Shown here in pieces: positions 53,534-62,605 of a stretch of 64,000 nt of DNA; position 1 is the stretch's first letter; each line of letters opens with the position of its first letter. The position numbers and the translations under genes are program-made. The notes below the pieces were generated by a model that had not been told where the DNA came from, did not search any database, and saw nothing but the letters and a program-made list of their open reading frames with translations. The DNA is taken from positions 1,488,001 through 1,552,000 of the forward strand of contig CP073763.1 in NCBI GenBank assembly GCA_018399075.1. The letters are read 5' to 3'. This DNA is from Simkaniaceae bacterium (GTDB taxonomy: Bacteria; Chlamydiota; Chlamydiia; Chlamydiales; Simkaniaceae).

Positions 53534-55339
53534 ATGTCAGAACTTTCTCACCCTAATGATGAAGTCAACGAAGCTCCTTACATCAATAGCAATCAAGAAT
53601 CATCTTTTTTGCATCCCATTGATGAAGCAGAAGATTTTTATGATCCTTTTTCCGATCTCAATCTTTTCCTTTCGAAAAAGATAAAGAAGGAAATTCAGGA
53701 ATCAGGTTCATCAGGAAAGTGGTCGGGGAAAATCGAAGCAAACCTCTTAGCAAAAATTCTCCCTGAGTTTAAACAAAAGTTCCCTAAATACCGCCTTGGG
53801 ACTTCAGCGCTTAAAAAGGTATGGGAAAAAGTTGCTTATTACTATGAAAAAATCCAAGGACAAAAGGGCGCTCTAAAAGAAAATGGAGCCTTGAACCTCA
53901 AGTTCATGATCCGTGAAAACCTTAAAAATAGCATCGCTCCTTACCATCTCCCTCCCTATACAATGGCGCAACAAATCGCAACAAAACTCTCAGAGTGCAT
54001 TGCTAGTTTAGAGGGAGAAAAACCGCAGCTTGATCACCTAACAAAAGTCATCTGGTCTGTTCAAAAACACCTCTTAAAAGACCTGTCAGCCATCCAAGCA
54101 AAAAACCCCTTTGAAGAGTATGACAAACTCGATAAACTGATCGTAAAAACAGAACTTGAGATCACCGCTAAAGGGGAAAATTTAGATCCTCTATCACTCA
54201 AAAGGCAAGTTCTCAAAAAATTAAAGGGTTTTTTAGGGATAAAGACTCTCCTTAAAGAGAGTCAACTGACTTCTACCCTTTCAATGATCCTTGCTGAAAA
54301 ACTCTACCAAAGCTCTCTTGTTACATGCCATTTTTCATTAAAGGAAAAACAGGCGATTGAAGCCTTTATTCGTCATCAAATCGAAATGGGACAGTTTAAT
54401 GAGCTATTAACAAGTGATGAACACCGTTTAGAACTTATCCAAAGAATCTTAGCTCTTTATACAATTGCAGGCGAACTCCCAAAAGACATTAGTGAACAAT
54501 CTTTACGAGCTTCGATCCTTCATGTGAAAGAACTAAATAGTGAAGAGAATTGCTCTTTATCACCCAACCTTGATCAGGGGCTTTTTGTCTTTATCAATGC
54601 TGAAATTCATCTGATGGATGAGGAAAAGTGTTATGAAGAGGGGAGTGAGAATGCGATTGTTAAAGCTTACGAAAAAGCTTGCGCCCTTCCCAAACTTTCT
54701 TCTTCTCAAATGGAGCAATTTGAGCTCCTTATTTGGAAGATTATTGAAGAAGAGGGAAACCTCCTTTCACATACTCCTCCCGATATCTACCGCCTACTTG
54801 AAGTGGAACTTGGAAACGTCTTAATTGATAATCCTAAGCAATCGTTCCGAATGATCATTAGTAATGCTCTTCAGTTCTTTAAGAAGGTTATAGATACCCC
54901 TATGGATCAAGAAAGGCTTGAAGACAAAGTTGAGACTTGGGTCGCTCAAAATGACATGCTCATCCGTACCATTCATTTCGACCCAAAGACTTCTCTTCTA
55001 AAGCTAATAGAAAAAGGATGGAAAGATCAAAATCTTGATGAACAAACGGTTAATCATGAACATTTCATTAATGAGATGGAAGTAAAGGCTCTAGAAACTT
55101 TTCCTCTTCTTTCCTCTTTTCAAGAAGAGCTTAAATCTCGTCTATGGATCCTTTATAAATACCTTTGGTATACCACTCTTTCGGATGGAATTTCATCGAC
55201 ATATGAGCGCTTTCTCCTTTGGCACCAGATCCTTTTAAAAAATCGTCATCCTGAATGGTCCAAGGAAAAATTAAATGAAACGCTCTCTAGGCTTTCAGAT
55301 CAATTGATTCCTCTCGCTCCTTTCGAAAGCGTATCATAA
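53534..55339 (+). CDS. Unknown helical protein, 601 aa
   Basis: Family not recognised. The frame opens at 53468 with TTG, but ATG 53534 (MSELSHPNDEVNEAPYINS) is the first ATG. Only a weak GAAG lies before it; a better GGAGAA at 53497 has no in-frame start close by. The N-terminal 60 residues are polar and acidic. The rest is soluble, mostly helical, with Leu-rich amphipathic segments and no membrane helix. No catalytic motif seen. The 3' end overlaps convergent lgt by 53 bases, the longest convergent overlap in the window. Confidence 0.65.
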   Translation: MSELSHPNDEVNEAPYINSNQESSFLHPIDEAEDFYDPFSDLNLFLSKKIKKEIQESGSSGKWSGKIEANLLAKILPEFKQKFPKYRLGTSALKKVWEKVAYYYEKIQGQKGALKENGALNLKFMIRENLKNSIAPYHLPPYTMAQQIATKLSECIASLEGEKPQLDHLTKVIWSVQKHLLKDLSAIQAKNPFEEYDKLDKLIVKTELEITAKGENLDPLSLKRQVLKKLKGFLGIKTLLKESQLTSTLSMILAEKLYQSSLVTCHFSLKEKQAIEAFIRHQIEMGQFNELLTSDEHRLELIQRILALYTIAGELPKDISEQSLRASILHVKELNSEENCSLSPNLDQGLFVFINAEIHLMDEEKCYEEGSENAIVKAYEKACALPKLSSSQMEQFELLIWKIIEEEGNLLSHTPPDIYRLLEVELGNVLIDNPKQSFRMIISNALQFFKKVIDTPMDQERLEDKVETWVAQNDMLIRTIHFDPKTSLLKLIEKGWKDQNLDEQTVNHEHFINEMEVKALETFPLLSSFQEELKSRLWILYKYLWYTTLSDGISSTYERFLLWHQILLKNRHPEWSKEKLNETLSRLSDQLIPLAPFESVS

Positions 55340-56159
55340 GAAATGCTCCAAAAAGAACCATTGGAATCGATAGCCACTGCCCCATTGTCAAAAACTTCTC
55401 ACCCAATAAATGGCTCTGTTCTTCCTTCACAAATTCGATGAAAAAGCGAAAAGAAAAGGTTGTGATAAAGAAAAGACCAGAAAGACGTCCTACAGGGTTC
55501 AATAGCTTTGAAAAAAGCCTCCAAAACACAACAAACGACAGGAAGTAGAAAAGTGCTTCATAAAGTTGTGCAGGATGGCGAGCTGCAGGATAGCTTCCGT
55601 CGATTGGATGACCAAAAATAATGGCCCATGGAACTATTGTAGGGATTCCAAGAACCTCTTGATTGATAAAATTTCCTATCCGGATGAGAGTCGCAACAAG
55701 CAAGGAAGGAACCACCATCAGATCAACAATCCTCTTAAAAGAAAGGAAGGGAAAGTCCTTCCTACTCCTATAAAAGAAGAGGGTGAGCCCAATTAAAATC
55801 CCTATCACTCCTCCATGACTCGCAAGGCCTCCTTCCCAAGTTTTAACAATATCCATTGGGTAGGATAGATAATGACTCCATTTCTCATAGAAAAGGATGT
55901 GACCCAGGCGTGCTCCTATAACAGTTGAAATGATGACATAAACGGTCAGCCTTTCAGAAAAAAGGAGCGCCTTTTTCTTCAAGACATCTTCAGTCCAATC
56001 TGTGCAGCGCCTAGCATATCTCTTAAAAAGAGCCATGAGAAGATAAAACCCTATAAAGAAGCCAAGAGCAAAGATAATCCCATACCAAGCGATCGGCCGA
56101 TCAATAAAAGGAATCGTAAAGGCTGTTGGATTGGGGTCCCAAAAAATGTAACCAACCAT
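55287..56159 (-). CDS. lgt: Prolipoprotein diacylglyceryl transferase
   Basis: Transfers diacylglycerol to the lipobox cysteine of lipoprotein precursors, in the inner membrane. The 290-residue protein has about seven hydrophobic segments. Family motifs: WYGIIFALGFFIGFYL near residue 25, the signature GARLGHILFYEKW near 82 and GGLASHGGVIGILIG near 110, HPAQLYEALFYF near 195 and GLFFITTFSFRFFIEFVKEEQ near the end. GGAGAAGC precedes the ATG. Confidence 0.95.
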   Translation of the reverse strand: MVGYIFWDPNPTAFTIPFIDRPIAWYGIIFALGFFIGFYLLMALFKRYARRCTDWTEDVLKKKALLFSERLTVYVIISTVIGARLGHILFYEKWSHYLSYPMDIVKTWEGGLASHGGVIGILIGLTLFFYRSRKDFPFLSFKRIVDLMVVPSLLVATLIRIGNFINQEVLGIPTIVPWAIIFGHPIDGSYPAARHPAQLYEALFYFLSFVVFWRLFSKLLNPVGRLSGLFFITTFSFRFFIEFVKEEQSHLLGEKFLTMGQWLSIPMVLFGAFLMIRFRKEREESIDLKA

Positions 56160-56186
56160 TGCTTCTCCATCTTAAATTATCGTATC

Positions 56187-56259
56187 ATAACGCGGATTTG
56201 GGATTAGATCCCAAAAAGATTGCTCTTATCGAAGCGATCTAATCCTAAGTTCGCGTTAT
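56187..56259 (+). repeat. Long inverted repeat, fully paired as plus-strand RNA
   Basis: Arms of 24 bases at 56187-56210 (ATAACGCG...) and 56236-56259 (...CGCGTTAT) are separated by a 25-base loop. There are three mismatches in DNA, and all three are G-T pairs when read as plus-strand RNA, so that strand folds without a bulge. It lies between the lgt start and the rlmH start, in the possible 5' leader of rlmH. TATAAT at 56261-56266 directly follows it and could be a -10 box for rlmH. Confidence 0.7.
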
Positions 56260-56283
56260 TATAATACCAAAAACAGGAAAAAA

Positions 56284-56685
56284 ATGTTAAAAATAAAAAT
56301 TATTACCCCGGGGAAAATGAAAGAGCAGTGGCTCGAAGAAGCTCTTTCGGAGTATGAAAAGCGGCTAACGGGCTCTGTTTCCATTGAATGGATTCTGAAA
56401 GAGGTCCAACCTGCCTCTCCTTACCTCTGTCTTCATCCTGAAGGAAAAGCCTTCACATCCCCTGCTTTTTCAAAATTTCTCTACAAAGAGTGGGAAAAAC
56501 AAGGATCCCGCCTCACCTTTGTGATTGGGGGCCCTACTGGACTCTCCCCACAAATTCTACGGAGTGCCAGCCAACTTATCAGCCTATCTTCTCTGACCTT
56601 CACCCACCAACATACCCGCCTAATTCTTCTTGAACAGATCTATCGGGCAACTCAAATTGAAAAAGGAACCGAATACCATAAATAG
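56284..56685 (+). CDS. rlmH: 23S rRNA (pseudouridine1915-N3)-methyltransferase RlmH
   Basis: SPOUT methyltransferase acting on 23S rRNA helix 69 in whole ribosomes. The product is 133 aa, slightly short. Motifs: the N-terminal GKMKEQWLEEALSEYEKRL, FVIGGPTGLSPQI (about residues 79-91) in the SAM knot, and the C-terminal FTHQHTRLILLEQIYRATQI near 110. CAGGAA precedes the ATG. Its leader holds the long inverted repeat. Confidence 0.93.
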   Translation: MLKIKIITPGKMKEQWLEEALSEYEKRLTGSVSIEWILKEVQPASPYLCLHPEGKAFTSPAFSKFLYKEWEKQGSRLTFVIGGPTGLSPQILRSASQLISLSSLTFTHQHTRLILLEQIYRATQIEKGTEYHK

Positions 56686-56686
56686 C

Positions 56687-57184
56687 CTAATTAGATGAAA
56701 CCTTAGGTTCTTTAAATGCTGCGCGAAAATACAGCATCGAGCCATTAATAAGCGCTGCTCCAATGGTAAAATCGATAAATCCCTTCACATCTAATGGAAG
56801 AGGGAGAAATTTAAAGACCATCCCCATACACATCATCCCCCCAATAAGGAAGAGATACCCTTTAGAGTAAATCTTATTTAGAGAAACCGGTGAGGGTTGT
56901 GAGCGAATTCTATCAACAACACGATTGACCGTCTTCTTAAAGACAACGCGCCCTTTGAAAAAACCAATAAGGAGGGCGACGCAAATTAGGATGAGTGCCG
57001 CCTGCTCAGGATTTTTTGTATACTCTGTAAGCTTTTTTATTAGGGAAAACCCTTGTTGTGTTCCATTTATGACAGCGTTTCCACCATCAACGAGATACCG
57101 AATTCCCTTTGTGAGAAGAAGAATTCCAATCCCCATCCATAATGCTCCTGATAGAAGAATGGCACTCTGCGACTTAAGTCTCAT
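56687..57184 (-). CDS. Conserved-looking membrane protein, 165 aa
   Basis: Four hydrophobic segments at about residues 8-26 (LLSGALWMGIGILLLTKG), 62-77 (AALILICVALLIGFF), 110-125 (YLFLIGGMMCMGMVF) and 135-150. Basic residues between segments 2 and 3 suggest a cytoplasmic loop (FKKTVNRVVDRIRSQ). Family not recognised. It is convergent with rlmH (1-base gap) and divergent from the PIN/TRAM gene. Confidence 0.65.
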   Translation of the reverse strand: MRLKSQSAILLSGALWMGIGILLLTKGIRYLVDGGNAVINGTQQGFSLIKKLTEYTKNPEQAALILICVALLIGFFKGRVVFKKTVNRVVDRIRSQPSPVSLNKIYSKGYLFLIGGMMCMGMVFKFLPLPLDVKGFIDFTIGAALINGSMLYFRAAFKEPKVSSN

Positions 57185-57281
57185 AAAAATCCTTTAAAAA
57201 AAATCTTGTCTTGGTATAACAATAAATAAGTTAATAAAAATTTACAAATCCTATCACGGATTTATACGGAGATTTTGTCTT

Positions 57282-58394
57282 ATGAATATATCCTTAGCTT
57301 TTATCAGGATCTTTTTTACCATCATATCGATTTTCTTTATGACGACATATATGATGTCACGCCCAGAAGGTCTTATGGCAACCAATGCCCTTATAGGGAT
57401 CTTAATTGGTTTTGTTTTCAGCCTCCTTTTGATTGGTTTCGATACTTTATTTAGAAAATTTAGCCTCCGTTCTTTTAATATTGCGGTTGTGGGTCTGTTT
57501 ATCGGTTATCTAATGGGACAAGCTCTTGTTTTGATTTTCGATGCTATCCTTGATTTAAGTTCAATTTCTCTTGTTCTTACCCCACAAGCTCTTGAAGTGA
57601 TTAAAATCGCCCTCTTCCTCTTTGGAACATATCTTGGATCGATCATGACGCTTAGGGCTTCTGATGAACTCTATATTAGTATTCCTTTTGTGAAATTTGC
57701 TCCTACAGCACAGAAAAAACGGGATTTACTTATTGACTCTTCAGTTCTCTCTGATGCCCGTATCATCGATGTTTGCTCCACAGGAATCATTGACCAACAC
57801 TTAGTGATCCCTCGCTTCATTATTAAAGAACTCTATTCCCAAACAGAAACGGGAGACGATGCAACAAAATCTAAAGCCCGACGCTGTTTAGAAGTGATTA
57901 AAAAGATGGAGCAACTAGGGACCCTTGGACTCCGCTTTAACGATACCGATTTCCCAGAAGTTAAAGACACAACAAGCAAATTTATCCGCCTGGCCCGCCT
58001 GATTGATGCAAATATTTTAACAGCCGATATCAGTCGCGTTCAGATGGCATCGATTGAAGGGGTTCAAATCATTAACCTTCACTCTCTATCCAATGCTCTT
58101 AAACCCCTAATGGAAACAGGAGAGATGATCAAAATTAAAGTACAACGTTACGGAAAAGAGCCTCGTCAGGGGGTCGGTTACCTTGATGACGGAACAATGG
58201 TCGTTATCAATGGTGGTGGAAGCTTTATTGGAGATGTGATTGACGCACAAGTTCTTTCCGTAAAACACACCTCATCTGGTAGAATGATCTTCTGTAATGC
58301 CCTTGAAGCTGGCCTAGAAGAAGGTGAAGAACTCAACGATAAACGTGATGAATTCCTAGAGGGCGATATTGATGAGGATGAAGACGAAGAGTGA
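57282..58394 (+). CDS. PIN/TRAM-domain membrane protein (YacL-like)
   Basis: Four N-terminal membrane helices (to about residue 127) are followed by a PIN nuclease-fold domain. Its acidic residues are at LLIDSSVLSDARIID (about 148-162), the Glu of IIKELYSQ, and ILTADISRVQ near 246. A TRAM RNA-binding domain follows (GYLDDGTMVVINGGG; SVKHTSSGRMIF), and then an acidic tail. This matches B. subtilis YacL. A membrane-bound ribonuclease role is inferred from the domains. GGAG precedes the ATG; the stop overlaps acpS. Confidence 0.88.
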   Translation: MNISLAFIRIFFTIISIFFMTTYMMSRPEGLMATNALIGILIGFVFSLLLIGFDTLFRKFSLRSFNIAVVGLFIGYLMGQALVLIFDAILDLSSISLVLTPQALEVIKIALFLFGTYLGSIMTLRASDELYISIPFVKFAPTAQKKRDLLIDSSVLSDARIIDVCSTGIIDQHLVIPRFIIKELYSQTETGDDATKSKARRCLEVIKKMEQLGTLGLRFNDTDFPEVKDTTSKFIRLARLIDANILTADISRVQMASIEGVQIINLHSLSNALKPLMETGEMIKIKVQRYGKEPRQGVGYLDDGTMVVINGGGSFIGDVIDAQVLSVKHTSSGRMIFCNALEAGLEEGEELNDKRDEFLEGDIDEDEDEE

Positions 58395-58759
58395 TCAAAG
58401 GTCTTGGGAATGATATTCTAGAAATCGATCGGATACGTAAAACGATCGAGAAACATGGCCCCCATTTCTATAAAAAGTTCTTCAATGAACGGGAGCTAGA
58501 GTACTGTCTTGCCCATAAAGATTCAGCCATCCTTCTAGCAGGACGCTTTGCAGCAAAAGAAGCAATTGCAAAAGCAATGGGAACCGGTTTTGGGGCATCC
58601 ATCTCCTTTCTTGATATTGAAATTCTCAATGATGAGTTAGGGCGCCCCTTTGTTGAACTCTCAGATTCTTTTAATGAAACCTTCAATAGCCCTCATATCA
58701 TCCTTTCAATCAGCCATTGCAATGAATATGCAAGTGCTGTTGCTCTTTGGCTAGCCTGA
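58391..58759 (+). CDS. acpS: Holo-acyl carrier protein synthase
   Basis: Moves phosphopantetheine from CoA to the acyl carrier protein. GTG 58391 overlaps the previous TGA (GTGA). Signature GLGNDILEIDRI at residues 4-15 supplies the metal-binding Asp, and GRFAAKEAIAKAMGTG (about 52-67) supplies the Glu. A C-terminal ISHCNEYASAVALW block completes the fold. Length 122 aa is normal. Placement near trxB is shared with Chlamydia. Confidence 0.95.
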   Translation: MIKGLGNDILEIDRIRKTIEKHGPHFYKKFFNERELEYCLAHKDSAILLAGRFAAKEAIAKAMGTGFGASISFLDIEILNDELGRPFVELSDSFNETFNSPHIILSISHCNEYASAVALWLA

Positions 58760-58769
58760 GTTATATAGT

Positions 58770-59579
58770 CTAGAATAGTGAAAAGGGTAAACGATACTCA
58801 ACTTTGAAGGTGCTGGCATGCTCTGGAAAGCTGTGGGCATAGAGTCGGTAAGCATATTGAAAGCCAAGAGTTCCCCAAATTTTGAATAGATAACTATAAT
58901 TAAGGCCAAGATCAATAGAGCGGTGAGCGATTTTTGCGTAGCCATTAAACTGATTAATATTGATACGGCGTAGATGGCCAAAGCCAACATAACCTTCTGA
59001 GAAAACTTTGAGTTTATGCTGTTGCTGAAATTTCATCTCAGTGGCAAGAAGGGGACGAACCCATGGGAGCCCTCGATTGGCAGTCCCTACTCCCAGAAAC
59101 CCCCAAAAACGGAAGAGCCAGTTATAGGTCTTGTCAATTTCTTTTCCGATGGCGGCGCCAAGCTCAATATTCCCCTGAGCATGATAAGGAGAGCTGACAT
59201 CACGCAAGTTCCGCGATGGGACATAATAGCTTTGAAGCCCCAAACTCAGACTAACAGGATCACCAGCAACATCATCAAGGAGAAGATAGCGGAGTTGTAT
59301 TCCAAACCGCTGGGTTCCCCAGTTAAGCTTCCGCGTATTTGAAAAATCACTCTCTACTTGAAACTCCCAGTTAGGCCAAAATTGAATCCCCAGATTGAGA
59401 TCAATTAAATGATCATGGGAGTGATAAGAAGAGGGATTCTTCCCTTGATTAACAGATGGATAATACTGATAACTATAGGCTGAGCGAAATTGAAACTCTC
59501 CAATAGTCGTATACCAAGGCTCTAACACAAAGGTAAAAGCAAGACTCGGAAAAAAGAAAAGAGTTAGAAGCCACTTCAT
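58770..59579 (-). CDS. Outer membrane beta-barrel protein, 269 aa
   Basis: Signal peptide [17 protein letters not shown], then about ten predicted strands rich in Tyr/Trp/Gln ([48 protein letters not shown]), ending [12 protein letters not shown] with a terminal Phe. ATG 59579 overlaps the trxB TGA (ATGA), so it is chosen over 59603. The fusion of a redox enzyme and an outer-membrane protein in one transcript is unusual. Function unknown; no relation to the MOMP-like set is apparent. Confidence 0.75.
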   Translation of the reverse strand: MKWLLTLFFFPSLAFTFVLEPWYTTIGEFQFRSAYSYQYYPSVNQGKNPSSYHSHDHLIDLNLGIQFWPNWEFQVESDFSNTRKLNWGTQRFGIQLRYLLLDDVAGDPVSLSLGLQSYYVPSRNLRDVSSPYHAQGNIELGAAIGKEIDKTYNWLFRFWGFLGVGTANRGLPWVRPLLATEMKFQQQHKLKVFSEGYVGFGHLRRININQFNGYAKIAHRSIDLGLNYSYLFKIWGTLGFQYAYRLYAHSFPEHASTFKVEYRLPFSLF

Positions 59580-60526
59580 GTAAGGCCGTTTGCTGTGAGC
59601 CATCGCTCGGCATCAAGTGCTGCCATACACCCCGAACCAGCAGCAGAAATGGCTTGCCGATAAATTTTATCCTGAACATCTCCTGCAGCAAAGACCCCAT
59701 CGACATCTGTATAGGTTGAACCACTTTTGACAAGCAGATAACCATGGTCATCAGCTTTCAGCTGCCCCATTAGAAAAGCAGTATTGGGATTATGGCCGAT
59801 AGCAAAAAAGACACCAGCAGCATCCTTTTTCTTTTCCTCTTTTGTCTTCACATTTTGAAGGGTAACACTTTCAACAACATCTCTTCCTTCAACTTTTGTG
59901 AGAACACTATCCCATAGAATTTCAATTTTTGGATGCTTCGTCGCATGTCTTGCCATAATTTTTGAAGCGCGGAGCTCATCTCTACGATGAACGATAAAAA
60001 CTTTACTTCCATATTTTGTGAGAAATATTGCTTCTTCAACAGCAGTATCGCCCCCACCAATCACATAAAGCTCATTATCTCTAAAAATCGGCATGGCCCC
60101 ATCACAAACAGCACAAGCTGTGACCCCTTTTTGCCAAAACTCTCCATCCCTTGTTCCTGGGATATCAAGTCGTTTTGCCGTTGCACCAGTTGCAATGATG
60201 AGACTATCGGCTAGAACGGTTGTATTCCTCCCTTTCACTTTGAAAGGACGCTTATTTAAATCCACTTCTTCGACATCCTCAGTCAAAATCTCAGTTCCAA
60301 AGCGGAGAGCCTGTTTTTTCATGGCTTCCATCAATTCAGGTCCTGTGATCCCATCTGGAAATCCTGGAAAATTTTCCACCTCAGTGGTTGTCATCAGCTG
60401 CCCTCCTGAGGGACCGCTAAAAAAACCTTCATACATAAGGGGGGACAAATTGGCACGGGCGGCATAGATAGCTGCTGTAAACCCAGCAGGGCCCGATCCT
60501 ATAATTACTAATTTCTTACGATCCAT
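59576..60526 (-). CDS. trxB: Thioredoxin reductase
   Basis: FAD enzyme that reduces thioredoxin with NADPH. Motifs: the FAD-binding [18 protein letters not shown] at residues 8-25, the redox-active CAVC near residue 137 ([11 protein letters not shown]), the NADPH-binding [16 protein letters not shown] near 155 and HRRDELRAS near 180, and the C-terminal [16 protein letters not shown]. Length 316 aa is normal. Its stop overlaps the downstream barrel gene. Confidence 0.96.
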   Translation of the reverse strand: MDRKKLVIIGSGPAGFTAAIYAARANLSPLMYEGFFSGPSGGQLMTTTEVENFPGFPDGITGPELMEAMKKQALRFGTEILTEDVEEVDLNKRPFKVKGRNTTVLADSLIIATGATAKRLDIPGTRDGEFWQKGVTACAVCDGAMPIFRDNELYVIGGGDTAVEEAIFLTKYGSKVFIVHRRDELRASKIMARHATKHPKIEILWDSVLTKVEGRDVVESVTLQNVKTKEEKKKDAAGVFFAIGHNPNTAFLMGQLKADDHGYLLVKSGSTYTDVDGVFAAGDVQDKIYRQAISAAGSGCMAALDAERWLTANGLT

Positions 60527-60623
60527 AGGCTATCTATTCTTCAAAATTTGGATTTTAATGCAATAACTCTCCTCATTTATTGGAAAAAATCGTAAAATAT
60601 TCCCAGATCACAAGGAGTGGGTT

Positions 60624-61715
60624 TTGAGGAGCATTCGGCTAAAAGAGATGACTAAGTCCCAGGGAGAGGGGCTCATCCTTAACAAGATTAATTTGACAAT
60701 TCCCTCTGGAGAGTTTTTTGCCCTTCTAGGCCCAAGTGGATGCGGGAAAACGACCCTTCTCCGGTTAATAGCAGGGTTTGAGAAGCCTGACGGTGGAATT
60801 ATCTACCTGGGTAATACCGATATCACCAGCCTCCCTGTGAATAAGCGAAAGATTAATATCGTCTTTCAAAATTATGCTTTATTCCCTCACCTCAACGTCT
60901 TTAATAATGTCGCTTATAGTCTCTTGATTCAAAAGATTCCTAAAGAAGAGATCGAGCAACGTGTGATTAAAATTTTAAAAGCCTTCCACTTAGAAAATCA
61001 TATCTTTAAACTCCCCTCTCAACTTTCAGGGGGACAACAACAACGGGTCGCCCTTGCAAGAGCTATTATTAACGAACCAGAGGTTCTCCTTCTTGATGAA
61101 CCTCTTGCAGCTCTTGACTTTAAGTTAAGGGAAAAGATGCTTATTGAGCTAATCGATCTCCAAGCAAAGTTAAAAACAACCTTTGTCTATGTCACCCATG
61201 ATCAATTTGAAGCGCTAACAGTGGCTGACCATATGGCAATCATGAATCATGAGGGTGAAATCGAACAGATCGGAACACCAAAGGAGATCTATGAGTTTCC
61301 GGTTTCGAGCTTTGTTGCCAAGTTTGTGGGAACAACCAATATCTTAAATGGAACCCTTCTTAACATCGATTCCAATCCAGAAATTGATATCCCTCACATG
61401 GGACAGTTTAAAGTCTATATCCCCCAGAAAAAGGAATGGATGTACGAAGGATGCGAAGCTGCAATGAGTCTCCGGCCTGAAAAAATCTTTATCTCAAAAA
61501 AACCGGTTGAAAATTTTGCAAATACTCTGAAAGGCGTTGTGTCTCAAATTGTCTACCATGGTCGATCCACACAATATAATGTTATCATTAATAATCAGTT
61601 TAAACTCCAAGTCTTTGAACAAAACGAAGAGCACTTTGTCCAAGAAGATATCGACTATGATGATGAAGTGTTTCTCTATTGGCAGGTTAAAAATGCCCTA
61701 CTTTTGGAGAACTAA
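60624..61715 (+). CDS. potA: Spermidine/putrescine ABC transporter ATPase
   Basis: ATPase of a polyamine importer. TTG 60624 is used as start, with AAGGAG 8 bases upstream and no closer ATG that keeps the N-terminal strand. Walker A is in LLGPSGCGKTTLLRLIAGF (about residues 34-52), the ABC signature in LSGGQQQRVALARAI near 135, Walker B in VLLLDEPLAALD near 157, and the C-terminal regulatory TOBE-type domain from about 285. Length 363 aa fits PotA. Two bases separate it from potB. Confidence 0.9.
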   Translation: MRSIRLKEMTKSQGEGLILNKINLTIPSGEFFALLGPSGCGKTTLLRLIAGFEKPDGGIIYLGNTDITSLPVNKRKINIVFQNYALFPHLNVFNNVAYSLLIQKIPKEEIEQRVIKILKAFHLENHIFKLPSQLSGGQQQRVALARAIINEPEVLLLDEPLAALDFKLREKMLIELIDLQAKLKTTFVYVTHDQFEALTVADHMAIMNHEGEIEQIGTPKEIYEFPVSSFVAKFVGTTNILNGTLLNIDSNPEIDIPHMGQFKVYIPQKKEWMYEGCEAAMSLRPEKIFISKKPVENFANTLKGVVSQIVYHGRSTQYNVIINNQFKLQVFEQNEEHFVQEDIDYDDEVFLYWQVKNALLLEN

Positions 61716-61717
61716 AA

Positions 61718-62605
61718 ATGTATGCCCTTTTTCATAAAATTCAGAGAAGAACAAAGGCTGATAGTCCTTTTGCTATTGGCTCCCCAGCTCTGATTTGGCA
61801 GATCATTTTCTTCTATCTACCTCTCCTATTGATGATGGTTAGTAGTATCTTCATCCTTTCAGATGAAGGAGGACTGGAAGGTCTCACTTTAAAGAATTTT
61901 GCTCCACTTTTTTCAAAAACACACCTTTCAGTTATATTTAGTTCAATCACCCTTGCCTTTTCAACCGCCCTTTTTTCCCTTTTGATTGCCTATCCCTTAG
62001 CCCACTTTATTGCCTTTAAGGGGGGGCGGTATAAAACGCTTATGCTCTTTTTTCTTATCGTTCCCTTTTGGACTAACTTCCTTCTTCACGTTTATGCCTG
62101 GTTTTTTGTCCTAGAACGAGAAGGTTTTTTAAATACCCTCCTGAAAAGTTTAGGATTGATCCAAGAGCCCATCCATTTTTTAAATTCCCTCTTTGCGGTT
62201 ATCCTAATGATGGTCTATTGCTACCTCCCCTTTATGGTCCTCCCTATTTTTTCAACACTTGAGCGGTTTGATCGTCGTCTTCTAGAGGCTTCAGATGATT
62301 TAGGAGCCTCATGGAAAGAGACATTCCGAAAAGTGATGCTTCCCTTAACTCTTCCAGCAGTCCGAGCGGGTTTTTTTCTCGTGTTTATTCCAGCTTTTGG
62401 GGAGTTTATTATCCCAGAGCTAATGGGAGGAGACAAAAAGTATTTTGTTGGAAATGTGGTCTCACAATATGTTCTCGGTGATGAAACAGGGGGAATGGGA
62501 GCAGCCTTTATGGTTCTCAGCTGTATCTCTTTAGTTGTGACTGTTATGTTTATCTATTTTGCCTTTAAAAAAATGGGTAAAATACTTTTAAGGGGGATGA
62601 AATGA
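61718..62605 (+). CDS. potB: Spermidine/putrescine ABC transporter permease
   Basis: First inner-membrane permease of the polyamine importer. Six hydrophobic segments fit the family. The cytoplasmic EAA loop that docks the ATPase reads LLEASDDLGASWKETFRKVMLPLTLP (shown in parts: LLEASDDLGASWKET, then VMLPLTLPAVRAG) near residue 190. It is 295 aa. It overlaps potC (ATGA). Substrate is inferred from family resemblance; related ABC permeases for other organic ions look similar. Confidence 0.88.
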   Translation: MYALFHKIQRRTKADSPFAIGSPALIWQIIFFYLPLLLMMVSSIFILSDEGGLEGLTLKNFAPLFSKTHLSVIFSSITLAFSTALFSLLIAYPLAHFIAFKGGRYKTLMLFFLIVPFWTNFLLHVYAWFFVLEREGFLNTLLKSLGLIQEPIHFLNSLFAVILMMVYCYLPFMVLPIFSTLERFDRRLLEASDDLGASWKETFRKVMLPLTLPAVRAGFFLVFIPAFGEFIIPELMGGDKKYFVGNVVSQYVLGDETGGMGAAFMVLSCISLVVTVMFIYFAFKKMGKILLRGMK

